A stretch of DNA of 64,000 nucleotides from Macrolepiota albuminosa. Lineage: Eukaryota; Basidiomycota; Agaricomycetes; Agaricales; Agaricaceae. The position numbers and the translations under genes were made by a program. The stretch covers positions 62,001-126,000 of the forward strand of contig JAMWFC010000133.1 of the NCBI GenBank assembly GCA_027475525.1. The letters run 5' to 3'. Positions within the stretch are counted from its first letter, which is position 1. Every line of letters starts with the position of its first letter. The notes beneath the pieces were generated by a model. The model saw only the letters and a program-made list of their open reading frames with translations. It had not been told where the DNA came from and made no database searches. This document shows positions 1-10,913 of the stretch, in pieces.

Positions 1-3000
1 CATAACCTGTAACGCTTTTCCTCGTTGAGGGGTCAGATGCCCAGTCAGCATCCACAACTCCAAAGTCCGCAGGGAAAAGAAGTCTCGAGGGACTGTCTGA
101 AGTCGGATGTAAGAAATTATACTCCAGTGCAAAATCTCTAGTCTCCGATAAGTATCTCAATACATGTTTTGCAGCCAAGAGATGTGCCCTTGTCAGAGAA
201 GCATTATATCACCCAAGAGACATCGCCATAAACGCCAGGTCTGGACACGTGCAAAAACTTAAGTATAAAATAGATCTGACTAAGCATTGGTAATGAATTT
301 TGATGTCGTCATCACTAATCTCTGAAAGTGAATTTGGTGGAGGTTCTGGAAGGTCTTCTAATTTGCCAACTAACGGTAAGGATAAAGAAGTTGCTTCCAA
401 GAGATGATATGTCATCAACAGGTCCAGGACATATCCTTTTTGTGACAGCCATAACTTTTTCTGTTTTCTGTCATGGTCAATTCAAATGCCCAAGTATAAC
501 AATGTGATTCCGGAATCAATGACCGAGAAACGTTTGTTCATTTCCATGATAATCCAATCATATAATGGTTTTGAATTTGTAACATTCAGTCTGTCGTCCA
601 CGTGAATGCAAATAATGATGAAGAGATCTTTTCTGTTTGCTAATGTTGGAATCAAGTCATGTGGTGGTGAAGAGAAACGTCTCAGAAACACTGCATGGTC
701 CACCTCGCACCTGATCAAACCAATATTTTCTAAGACGCTCTGAAGGAGAGTATACCACTCCTTAGATTCTGGAAATTCAGGGATTTGCTTGCAATATAGA
801 TCATGTGTGAGCGGAGCATTCAAAAACACCGTCTTGACATCAAACGAAAAAATTTCAAGATCGTGCATCGCTGCATACGCTAATGCTATTCTGATGCTCG
901 TCATCTTGGTCACAGGTGCATATGTTGAACCACAATCTTCTGGTTGCTGGTTGAAACCCTGAGCTACTAGTCTCGCCTTTTCCTTTCCTCATATAATTGT
1001 CCTGTCTGGATTGTACTTGTAGGCATAAACCCATCGAACTCCCAGTGCTTTCTTGCCTTTCAGTAAGTCTGCTGGTACAAATACTCCTTGTTCCTTTAAG
1101 CTTTCTACTTCTTTCTCCATGGCTACTATCCATACTGCCTTATCTGATCGTCTCATGGCCTTATGATAATTTTCCGGTGCTTTGTTGAGGTCATAATTCT
1201 TGGCCATCCGAAAAGGTAATGGGTCCTGGCCATGTGCCAGATATGTCTTATATTCAAAAATCATGGAGTCTTCAAGAAAGGACATGTCCTCGACATCCGT
1301 GGCAAAATGAGACGTTTGTATTAATGATTCAAGGTTGAGAATCGCTAATAAATTTTGATGAGGTCCAACTTTTGCATTACGATCTGCCTGAAGATTCATC
1401 AATCTCTCATTCCGTTTTGTAATGTTCTTCCAATACTGTTGCCCAGCAACTGTACATATTCTATCCTTCCAGAATCTTGAAAGGTGTAGTTGACCCCGAG
1501 AATGTCGATGTCGGCAGTCTGTTTCTGAGATACTGGGCCGTCAAGATCGCATTCCCAAGGAAAAATAATGGTAGACCTGATTTTGCCATTAGTGTTTGTG
1601 CTGTGTCCTTGATAGTCCTGATGTAACACTCTGCCTTGCTGTTTTGTTGATGGGCGTATGGTGCCGTCGCCTGTAACACAATCTCTTTTTCTTCTAAGTG
1701 CTCTCTCAATTTCCCCTCAACTAATTTCTTTGCACCATTGCACCTAATTACCTTGACTTTATTCCCAGATTTTAATTTCCATTCCGCCTCAACCTTCTTA
1801 AAGTGTTTAACCGCTGCATTTTTCTTTGATAGCAATGTCGTGCTCCCAAAATTGGAGTAATTTGTCTAAGACGGAATAAAAATGACTGGTGTTTCCATTT
1901 GAAAACCTCGTTGGAAAAGGTCTACACGTATCCATATGCAATAATTTGCACACTGCTCTGGCTCTATGTTCACGATGATCCATTGTTTGTCCTCAAACGG
2001 TCCTTTATACTCCACTCCCATTGCATAATTCTTTGTCAAAACAGCTCTTGTCATATCCTTTGCTATATGTCCCATTCTCCGATGCCACAAGCTCGGTGTA
2101 ATCAAAACCTTTGGAAATGAAGTGGATGCATGATTCAAAGCTTGAAAGGAAATTTCAACATGAGAATCTGGCATTATGAAGTCGCAATATAAAAACGACA
2201 GTTTCCTGTGGACCATCGCCTGAAGAGATGCACCACCTAGAGTCTTCGATGTATGCGGGAAAAACAGCATCATTGCTTCTTTTTCAAACGTAATTTTCAT
2301 ATCATTCTCTACTATCGATCCAACTGAGAGCAAATTGATAGGCACACTAGGGGCATGTAGGCAGTCTTTCAAAATTAGTATTCGCATTTTTCTATTGATG
2401 AGAGTGCAAAACTTGACTTCTCCCCTTGCTAGCGTAGTCAATGTGCTGCAATTAGCCATTTCAACTGGTACTGCTTGTTCTGTGTTGTACGTCCAAAAAA
2501 ATTTCTTTTCTTTGATAATGTGAGTTGTACAGCCAGAATCAAGTATGGAATTGAATTGTTGTGTGATGGTCACGAATGCTACTGGCATGTTGGAATTCAT
2601 AAATGCATAGAACAAAGCTTGGTCCTCAGTCTCAACTCCAGAAGTGGTATAAAGATGAAAATCGGTGTCATTCTCCTCCTCTTCAGCTATGGTAGATAAT
2701 ACAGGATTATCAAGATCGTCATTAACAAAACTTGGAGTCGCAATAATGTGTTCTGTTGACGTGTCCAACACATTTGCCTGTGGACGATTTGTTGTGTCCT
2801 TGGCACCATCAGTCATAGCGCCTTGTCGAGAATCACTCATATTATCTGAGCATTGTGTAGTAGTTGAGGATGATTGTGAATTGGAAGAATTTTGTTGAGA
2901 GGTCGATGACTTAGTATGTGTCTGCAAATTTGCTAAACGTTGCCAAACATTGATGTCTATCTCCAGAATCATATTCACAAGGGTATAAAAGTCAAAATTT

Positions 3001-3080
3001 CCCTCTGGAGTATTGTCCCAAGATCGACAAACTTCTTCTCGAAGAACATTGAATGCACAGTGATCCGGTATGCCATCCAT
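1..3080 (-). pseudogene. Copia-1 pol remnant (protease, integrase, reverse transcriptase)
   Basis: Several open segments in different frames encode pieces of a copia polyprotein. Around 2500-2560 an LDSGCTTHI motif marks the aspartic protease. Around 2000-2080 the gag-pre-integrase motif LWHRRMGHIAKDMTRAVL is visible. 1399-1835 carries the integrase C-terminal half (HQQNSKAECYIRTIKD). 482-1402 covers the RT start (VRWVYAYKYNPD) and the catalytic box ICIHVDDRLN near 590-625, where the usual YVDD tyrosine is His. 1-418 continues towards RNase H. At least three frame breaks make it non-functional as read. A few could be assembly errors, but their number and the general divergence indicate an old copy. 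Confidence 0.75.
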
Positions 3081-3389
3081 AAATCATTGTATTTTTTTGT
3101 ATTGCGTGAAGTCCCATGGTGTAGTTGACAGCTGATTTCCCGCAATCCTCCATGACTGAACATAAGTAGGTATCGTATTCAGAGCATACATAAGACAAAA
3201 AATAGAGTCTTTAACTCATTGCGCTGAGGCTGTACTCCCGACACTGAAACATTTTTGAAGGAAGTCTAGTAGATCACAAGCCGTGCGTGTGGGAAAATTG
3301 AAGGGACCAGTCCAAGCAGGAGGAAGGGAATTAAAGATCTCTGCAGAGAGTTGTCCAGATATAATGTAGGAACAAATGTTGTCATTTTT

Positions 3390-4598
3390 CTATAATAACT
3401 CATAACTTTGTGATTCTTCTTGCGTGGTATGTGGCGGGTAAGGAGGTGGGACTACAAGACGACACGTAGGATCAAAAGGTGCCCCCTGTAAGGGAAGTGG
3501 ACAAACATGGCCATTCAATCCAAGATGATCAATGAGTGCTATAACTGGGTTGATCCAAAGGCCCCAGTCAGCTGACAAATTGAAACGTGGGATTGTGGTG
3601 AGCGGCGGTAACTTAGGATTGGTGTGAATCAATGGTAGATTGGGAGTCTGTCTCACTGGAAAATTGTAACAATATGGATGAGTCTGATTTGGAAGATGAT
3701 GAATCGCCTTCTCCATGAGTTGTTGAAGATGATGCATCATAAAATTAAGTTGTTGTGGAACTATCGGGTTGACGTACGGAACCCAGTGTTGTTCCACAGG
3801 AAATTGTTGCGGTGAAGGAGATCCAACCCCAAATTGAGGTAAAGGCAATGCTGGGACATGGTACTGATTTATATTTGGGATTGGAAGAACTGGAGAAGTA
3901 GTCTGCGGATGCTGTGCCCCATCTTGATGATAAGTCTGGTGTGGAGTAGTCGTGAGACGAGGCGTGGTGTTAAGAAAAACGGAAGGAGGACAAGAAAGAG
4001 GCAAAACTGGGCATTGTTGTTGAAAGATATTAGGTGCAGTTCGATCCAATCCATTTAAGGGGGGTCAAAAACTTGGAACATGTGCATGATTGAGAAAAAC
4101 TGAAGGAGGACGAGAAAAAGAAAACGGAACTGGAGACGGAGGTGTAAATGTAGTAGGAACTGGTAATGTAAAAATCGGATGAGATAAAGAATGTCCAGAA
4201 AGTTGATTCTGATGTAAAGTATTATAAGTGCTTATGACCCGGACCGGGATTGGAGCATGTACATCTTGTGTTGGGACAATTGGAGTGGGCATGGCTGGAG
4301 AAAAACAATGATGCAAATTCATAGAAGCACGAGGAATAAAAGATCTAAAATGTTTGGGCATGCCTGTATGTGTATCTGAAACTAAAGTATTTGCAGAATC
4401 CGGTGGAATATTGGATGTATGCGGAGGTAAATCCCAAATAAAGGTGGACTGATTGAAATGACCTGTGTTGGTATTCCCAGACACCTGCCCCGAAGATGAC
4501 AAGGTTGCCTGAGACACATGATGACGATGAAAAGAATCTGTCATTGTGACGATCCTCCAAGAGAATGACAAAACTAAGCCATAAATGTATGCGTCCAA
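3390..4598 (-). pseudogene. Copia-1 gag remnant
   Basis: Two overlapping open segments (4065-4598 and 3390-4049) together read as a gag protein: a low-complexity N-terminal part rich in Pro, Ser, His and Thr, then a folded block ending with GLNGHVCPLP and LVVPPPYPPHTTQEE. The same block occurs in the gag of element C (GLRGHICRVP and IALPPPYDF), which is the basis for the call. The frame break near 4050 splits it. No zinc knuckle is recognisable in the remnant. The retained identity with element C shows they belong to one copia clade. Confidence 0.65.
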
Positions 4599-4643
4599 AA
4601 TTGTCCTTCGTTGCTCAAACTATGCCAGTGATCCTAAAAAGGA

Positions 4644-4654
4644 TGCCCATAACC
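4644..4654 (-). promoter_or_regulatory. Primer-binding site of Copia-1 (initiator tRNA-Met anticodon loop type)
   Basis: Read on the minus strand this is GGTTATGGGCA, directly after the LTR end. It complements the anticodon stem-loop (..GCCCAUAACC..) of initiator tRNA-Met rather than a tRNA 3' end. This is the half-tRNA priming known from Drosophila copia and yeast Ty5. The same string follows the 5' LTRs of elements C, D and E here. Confidence 0.65.
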
Positions 4655-5839
4655 TGCTGGCTGGATAATGCCTCAGATGTCCGTCTTGTGTAAGAGAAAG
4701 AACAACTAAGGCTGAGTAGAGCACAAACTCGAATTTACTTCTATGATCACATGATCACATCTATCAGCTGGCCACACAGACCCTTCCTGGTCAACAGTAC
4801 TAGGAGTGGACCTCATTGTCTGCTAAGCACTCTTCTGTAGCCTGTCTAATATACTTTGAATTTCTCTTGGCCAGTTGTGTGATCAGCCACAATCTCTAGA
4901 GGTTGCCTTTACAGCAGCTTGGCAATATGAAAAAAATCACCCAGTGCAATACCCAATAATAACTATATGCTACAATAAAAAGCTTGGTGTTGATCTGTGA
5001 ACCAATAAAAGAGTATAATAGAAAAGGAGAAAGTAAGAAAAAGAAAAGCATTGACTGAATTGGAATTAAAATTTTTAGAAAGTGGATAGATACCTTAGAG
5101 TCAATTTGTGAATAATACTTTTATTACATAGTATTCTTTATATCATTGAATACAGTATTTATAAGCCTGTCTAAAAGAATTACAACACACCAGCCTTATT
5201 TAAAATTAAATATGACATTTTATAGACTATGCAATCAGAGAGTAAAATTTACACAGTTATTAAGATATTGAAGCCCAGAATTTAAGTAACAGATATAAAT
5301 GACAAAATGATGAATGCCAAAGTATACTAACAATAGCTACTGTCAATAGGAGTTGTAATCATAGGATTACACTCACTCTCAATCTATAATAGTGTTGCTA
5401 GTATAGTTTTAACTATGTTTTTGTGTAGCAGACAATGACTAAAATATGGACATCTTAAAAAGAGTAAGGCATATTTACAGTGTTGTGTGCAAGAGATCAC
5501 AACAGATATTTGCTCTATTATTTTTTTTAAAAAAAGTCTCACACTAATTGCCTTCCCACAATTAAACAGCTAATTTTATCTTGTTGCATATTTACAAGGG
5601 TTGAAAACATACATCTATCAGTGTAGAGAGTTCTGTCAAGTGTCTATGGTCCCATCTGTTCAAGCCATGTTAACTGATTAGTTTATTTGTCTCAGCATCA
5701 TATGCCAGTTTTCCTACAGTTTTACTTTACTCCTCAGTTATTATCCATCTATGGCTAGCACTGAGGACTGAACTTGTTACTAGTGCTAATAGTATTATGC
5801 TGGCAAGCCACCACAATGCTGGCAGACAAAATTGTAACA
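4655..5839 (-). repeat. Putative 5' LTR region of Copia-1 (AT-rich, boundary uncertain)
   Basis: AT-rich, gene-free stretch immediately upstream (in element sense) of the Copia-1 PBS. It contains a degraded hairpin near 4671-4710 and a perfect one at 5732-5766 (CCTCAGT, 21-nt loop, ACTGAGG), the half plus intact hairpin arrangement seen in other copia LTRs of this window. At about 1.2 kb it is much longer than the other copia LTRs (226-415 bp), so it may include another insertion. No second LTR is available to fix its ends. Confidence 0.35.
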
Positions 5840-6358
5840 TAAATGTGGTATTTCACTCACCATAGTATGTAGTGCTATAATACATGATCAGTAGTAACAC
5901 AGTTACAGACTAAGGAAGTGACAACAACTGACCTCATATGATGATGATAATGCCATTTCCATCATTTTGAGACTTGCATTACTCATCCACATTTCCTAAG
6001 TAAATAGGGGTTTCTATCTCGTCACTTCAATGTGAAACCCGTTATCATCGCAAATCTTACCTCCTCTCCTGTTAGTGTACCTATGAAAGAGAATCGCGGT
6101 AAACTAGTATATGAATGATTATGTCGTTCTAAAACAGGCACTTTACGTCAAGGAAGTGTAGAATGCACCTACCACGGATCTCCTGATGGGGTTGATGTTA
6201 CTAGTCAGTACACGAGATGCGACCCACTCGGCCATAGAAGCTACTTGAGGCCGAGCTTCAGTAGTTTACGTAATTTCCATACGAACAATTCGCGTATCTC
6301 GTAAGTACGTCAAGTCATTGACGGTTGCTTGCTATAGTATTCCCCTGGTTAAGCATCG
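5840..6358. other. Intergenic, nothing recognisable
   Basis: No open frame of note, no repeat with other parts of the window and no RNA gene seen. It may hold the upstream part of the decayed CBM1 gene that follows. Confidence 0.4.
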
Positions 6359-7303
6359 TTATTTGTCTCTGTGTCTCTGTGACTTGAATTCATTAGGTAC
6401 GATATTTCTCTGTGACTCTAGGCTTTGGTAAACACTGCTGATTCTACTCCAACTCAATTGGCTGGGCTCTATCCTTTCTCCTGATCTGGTAAGTACTTGG
6501 CTGATTGTGACGATTATGGACCTTCGGGAAACCAATCTACTACCGACGGCCACCAACTGCTGCCACACCACCTGCGTGAACTTGCTATGATACTGTCTCC
6601 CGACGACTTTTGAGATGCCAAGACTGCCTTTCCAAGTTGTTTGACATGTTTCGGCTCGATTCAACATACAACGACAATGCCACAACCTTTGACGCTGTTC
6701 GCGGGATCTGCACAACCAGTTCCAGTACCCCCGTCGATGCTTAAAGCAATGTCGCCCCATATAGTTACCATCCCTTTGGTGAAATTGGTGAGGCTTTTAC
6801 AGGATCTGGGGGATCTCTATGAAAGTCCTATCATGTCATGTCCGCTCTTACAGGTAAGGACAGCACACGTATCTTCATTGCTACCCAAGTCATTAAGGTG
6901 AACATTTTCTCTCTTCAGATTGCCGATCCATTTGGGAAGTAGCTGTATTAGCTGGGCTGGACCGACCATCTGTTTTCCTTATACCATCTGTCAAGCTGGA
7001 AACCCTTACTACAGTCAGTGTGACGAGGATAATAACGAGTAGCTATGGCAGTATTGCTCACGTCATGAATATCTGTCATGATTCGCATGTTTCATTCTGA
7101 TGTTCCGATTTTCATATTCTTTTGTATTACTTATCTCCACTCAATTTGTGGGCCATTTAATCTGGCCCCACTTGTTTCATTAGTACGACCAGATAAAAAC
7201 CCTGGCGCACCTGGAGTCTAAATCATCTTCGATTCTTTGACTCCAGTTGTATTATATACTATCCGAATACATTGCATTACAATATGCTGCGACACAGTGC
7301 CCC
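6359..7303 (+). pseudogene. Decayed secreted-enzyme gene ending in a fungal cellulose-binding module (CBM1)
   Basis: The 3' end is recognisable. After a well-formed intron (6854-6918, GTAAGG..CAG) an exon reads C-ISWAGPTI-C-FPYTI-C-QAGNPYYSQ-C. The last three cysteine spacings fit CBM1 (5 and 9 residues), with the family's Trp and Tyr-Tyr; the first spacing is two residues short and the QCGG start is damaged. The exon continued, before the LTR insertion, to a proline and a stop at 7301-7303. Upstream (about 6359-6853) short open pieces with a Ser/Thr-rich stretch could be linker and catalytic domain, but all frames are interrupted and I cannot name the enzyme. CBM1 modules anchor secreted enzymes to cellulose. 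The solo LTR 7021-7294 sits inside the last codons. Confidence 0.5.
7021..7294 (+). repeat. Solo LTR, diverged relative of element D LTR
   Basis: Starts TGACGAGG and ends ATGCTGCGACA, exactly like the 356-bp LTR of element D, and is flanked by a perfect 5-bp target duplication cagtg (7016-7020 and 7295-7299). It keeps the internal hairpin CTGGAGTC (7211-7218) / GACTCCAG (7239-7246) but lacks the second hairpin half of D. No internal retroelement sequence remains, so the element was lost by LTR-LTR recombination. Clear divergence from D shows that the family has been active more than once. Confidence 0.9.
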
Positions 7304-7959
7304 TAGAGATTGTCTACAGTACGTGTATCTTGACTTCTCTTATAAGACATGTTGACCTGGCGATTCAATCATTATATCACATGTGTACACTTCTGCTGCG
7401 TATTTTCGTGTTATTTATCATCCATAACTCAGGTCTCGTCTGATTCTGATCTACGTACCTGTCCGCGTGACATGCTCAGCTGTCGAACGAATCTGGGCTT
7501 TGATACGACAAGGGAACTTTGGGTTTGGAAAACATGGACACTTTGTCAGCACTGGCTTGACGGATGAAGCAGTACTAGATAGTTTCTTTCAAACTGTATA
7601 TGGCTTTGCAGAAAATTTCTCACGAGGTCAACCGGTCACATGCATAGGCTATTTCTCAAGAACCGTACTCATAATCCTCAATTCCACGCCGCCTTGTCAT
7701 GAATGAACTGAATTATTGCCTAGCTGTAACTCTCAACCTGATCCCACGAGCTCTCATTGTGATTCCTGCTGCGGGGCGTCTGCTGACTTTCATCATAGTA
7801 CTAGTTCCATTTTAGGCGTTGTATTGGTTGCTGCGGCGCTTATTCCTGTGTAACAGATAACGATAATCTGTTTCCATAAATGACCTGTATATCACGCGGG
7901 TAAAAGGATAAAAGTAACTTGATCAGGGAAAGAGTGTTATCATCTCTCTTCCAGTTAGA
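7304..7959. other. Intergenic with an unassigned open segment
   Basis: A plus-strand open segment at 7467-7706 could encode about 79 residues (motifs RIWALIRQGNFGFGKHGHF and FFQTVYGFAENFS), but I do not recognise it and it has no convincing gene context. It may be a remnant of the preceding gene or chance. Nothing else is visible. Confidence 0.3.
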
Positions 7960-9519
7960 ATGAGGCCGTCCCAAGCGATATCCCCCGACAAGAAAACTGG
8001 AGAACAGCTGCTTTTCCCCCCGCAAAACGGCGCCGAGTCGGTAATCATGATTCACGAACCGTCACGGAGGCATAGAAAGTGGCGGATTCGTGCTCTCGTT
8101 CTGCACGCTTGTCTCTCCTTTCTTGTGTTCACTAGCCTTCTTCAGGATCGCGTCAAAAGCTTCTTCATGTCCCCATCCGTAACGAATGTGTGTATCTTTG
8201 GTTCTTTTAATTGTTCTCTCATAACCGTCTCAGTTAGAATGAGGTCGTTACAAATACAGATTGGTCCATTCATTCTAACGTCACTCTTGGAGAGTGTGCA
8301 CAGTGGACCGAGAGTGCTGTCCCATCCAGCGGAGACCTCATTGCTGCTGTGGCTAACTTCGAGCTCCCCCTTTCTTCCAAAACTCATTTGTTCTTGTCAC
8401 GGGGTGTCGCTGCCGGTGGTATCAGTGTTCAATACGGGGGTGATAGGAGTAATGTCCACGTCACAGTGGAGGCATCCTACCGGTTACCAGAAGCCCTGGA
8501 TACTGTCGACGTCTGCATGGTGACGCGCAGCGAGGGAGACAATGGTATCGGTCTCTTTGTACGTCACAATGTGTCCCTGCAAGTTGGACTTTTACCGACT
8601 ACAACATTAGGGTCTGCCCTGGTCACGTCCGCGTCAACATCACAATTTCCTTCATTTTGCGGTCATAGTCACTTTCCCCAAAGTGGCAAATGGTCCAGTG
8701 CTGAATGTTAATGCATTTGAAACTGATATGCCCCTGTTCACTCATGAAGTCGCTGACCTCAACGGTTCCGTCCATTTCAATTCCATCAGTCTCAGCGCCA
8801 ACTTACCTATACATGTCAAGGTGCGGGTACATTTCCGCACTGTGTATTGAGTGCTTATGCTGTATTGTATAGTTCTTAGAAGCTGAAAAAGCTTCAGTAG
8901 CGACAGAAAATAGCCCAATTGAAGGAGAATTCCATATTTCTTCGTCTCTCAAATTGTACACGAGCAACTCTCCGGTCAATGCTCATGTCACTTTATTGAA
9001 TGCTGACAGTGAACACTACACTGATCTTGACATTTCTACAAGCAACTCGTAAATACCTCTACTTCTCCAATGATCTCGCTGTCTTGTTTCTCATCCTGAT
9101 TTTTCAGTGCTATCAAAGGCACATTGTCACTCGAGTCAGAAAACCAGAGTGGGGGTAAATTCAAGATGCTTGCAAGGACTTCCAACGCTCCTCTCGAGCT
9201 GTCCTTTACTGAATCGCCCGTCGACTCTATACTCCTTCTCGACGCTGAGACTTCTATAGGACCAGCGACAGTTTCACTTCACCCAGCCTACGAAGGGCGG
9301 TACACTGCTGCAACGTCATTTCAACGTCCTTCTATTTTAATCGACTATGATGTTGAAGATCCGGCCGGGAAAGGACGCGAACGTCATGTACGCTCGTTGA
9401 TTAACCGTGGGACTATCGCGTCTGGTATTGTAAGGTGGTACGATGGTGATGTTGACAAGAAGTTGATTGGAAATGTCGATGTCCGCACTTCGTTGTCTCC
9501 GTTAACTTTGAGGATTTGA
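7960..9519 (+). CDS. Conserved basidiomycete single-pass membrane protein with TSN repeats, five exons
   Basis: Proposed exons are 7960-8178, 8238-8558, 8611-8820, 8873-9048 and 9108-9519. They sum to 1338 nt (445 residues plus stop) with all phases consistent and GT..AG introns of 52-60 bp. The short basic N-terminus (RRHRKWR) precedes one hydrophobic segment at about residues 44-61, implying a type II membrane anchor. The rest is a beta-rich region with repeated TSN(S/A)P motifs (LYTSNSPVNAHVTL, RTSNAPLELSF) and a conserved block with VHFNSIS. I know this layout from uncharacterised Agaricomycete proteins (probably the family listed as DUF7330; not checked). Function is unknown; repeated beta units facing outward suggest a surface role (inference). 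An alternative start at 8047 is possible. Confidence 0.75.
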
Positions 9520-10913
9520 GGGGCACTATACCTGTCTTATTTCTCAGTATGAGTGTTTTATGTTTTATGTATTGATCGAGCTCTTCAAGTGACTTATCCA
9601 TCCAAGCCGTCATTCGTCCTCCCATTCGAATTAATCTGTACGGAATAAGTTTTTATTGATGGTTTAACCCGATGATACAATTCACTTTTTGCTCCGACTT
9701 CAGTGCGTTTTATGTAACATGTCAGTTGCAAGCACTCTGGCTATCTCTGTCAATAACTCAATTGGATCAAAATCCCTCTGGAACTCTCCCAGATCATCGA
9801 TTCTCCGATAATCTCGAGGGTGACCAGCGTTTTCCTCTTTCTCCAGTGATCATTTCTCGCCCATCATCCGTCCATTCAAACCTCATCTTTCCGAATTCTA
9901 TAAACTTCTTACGGAACAAGACCACATAGGTCTGCGGAGAACATTCTCGCCGGATGTAAGCACCCCACGCATACCTGTGGGATTTATCTTGTTTCTCTGC
10001 GATAGTCTACTGAAACAGTCGTTCAGGGGTTATTTGTATCAACGGATTTTCTTGCTTCCGCCGCATCAAGGCGCAGAGAAACAATCCGTGTCTCTGACAA
10101 TTGACCTATCTTTAAGCGTCCAGACTGACGTGCCCCCTCATAGCCTTCCTCAAATGTTTGCAAAGTGTAAAAAAAAAAGACAACAGACGCCAGACGCCAG
10201 CGAAATTGATGCGACAAACGCTGACACATACCGACCCAGAGTAAGATCATTCATTAATCCGATGGACTGTTTGCGCTGGCTTTGAGCCAAGTGCATCCAT
10301 TTCGAGCTGTTCCAATTGAGACCCGGCAGGTTCGTATCGCGTACATTTTCACGTAAAACTGTTCCACTATCTACACACAGTGTTGTTAAGTTGGGGAATA
10401 CGTCCGACTCTATCGCGCATATAAAGATTTTTCCATGCGCTGCCTGGGTAACAGCTTTCATTTCAATCTATCTCCATATATGGAGACATCGATTAAATGG
10501 CTAGTGACTCCTCTACCCGAGAGCAAGGTTTTAGCTTGGGACATGAGTCACTCCATTACATACGAGGACATGTTGATCAATCGAACTATGGAGACATCAT
10601 TTGACTTCTGCTTGGCGAAGGTAAGGACCGAGAGTGTCCCTCGGACAAACAAGCGGTACCGGATCTAGCACTTTTAGATTTATATCGAGAGCGGAGCTGC
10701 CTCCTATAAGAGCTTCATTTTTTGAGACTGATAGGCATCGCCTTTCTCCCGCTGCGTTCCAGAACTGATATCAAGCGAATCCAAATTGTCCACGCCTACT
10801 CCAGTATGCTAAGTGTTTGTTGATTCTATTACGATCTTCGTAAGACTGGTAGCTAGCATTGAATCCTTTAAAGACTTACCGCTATCGTTAACAGAACCTT
10901 CAAGTTATCACCA
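9520..10913. other. Intergenic, no secure gene
   Basis: Several short open segments occur on both strands (for example minus 10150-10461 and plus 9672-9929), but none has recognisable motifs, good splice structure or a partner. The stretch contains the promoter of the F-box gene. I see no LTR or repeat shared with the rest of the window. Confidence 0.4.

Larger units (their letters stand above)
1..5839 (-). mobile_element. Copia-1: decayed Ty1/copia retrotransposon, truncated by window edge
   Basis: Minus-strand copia element whose RNase H end and 3' LTR lie left of the window. Going leftwards from 4655 it holds a primer-binding site, a Pro/Ser/His-rich gag, a gag-pre-integrase/protease segment, an integrase core and a reverse transcriptase. 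The order gag-PR-IN-RT is that of Ty1/copia. It resembles element C (same gag C-terminal block, pre-integrase motif WHRRMGH against WHARLGH, and an xHVDD reverse transcriptase motif in both) but is much more decayed, with several frame changes. The right boundary is tentative: it is set at the last TGTAACA-like end (in reverse, TGTTACAATT) after the hairpin at 5732-5766. Confidence 0.8.

Noticed and set aside
5460..5560. Possible small RNA gene in an AT-rich stretch
   Set aside because: Only a poly-T/poly-A run is present; no tRNA-like or other RNA structure could be drawn.
10150..10461. Minus-strand frame of 103 codons with LRR-like FPNLTTLCV
   Set aside because: Too short and lacking an F-box or repeats; could be a remnant but the support is insufficient.
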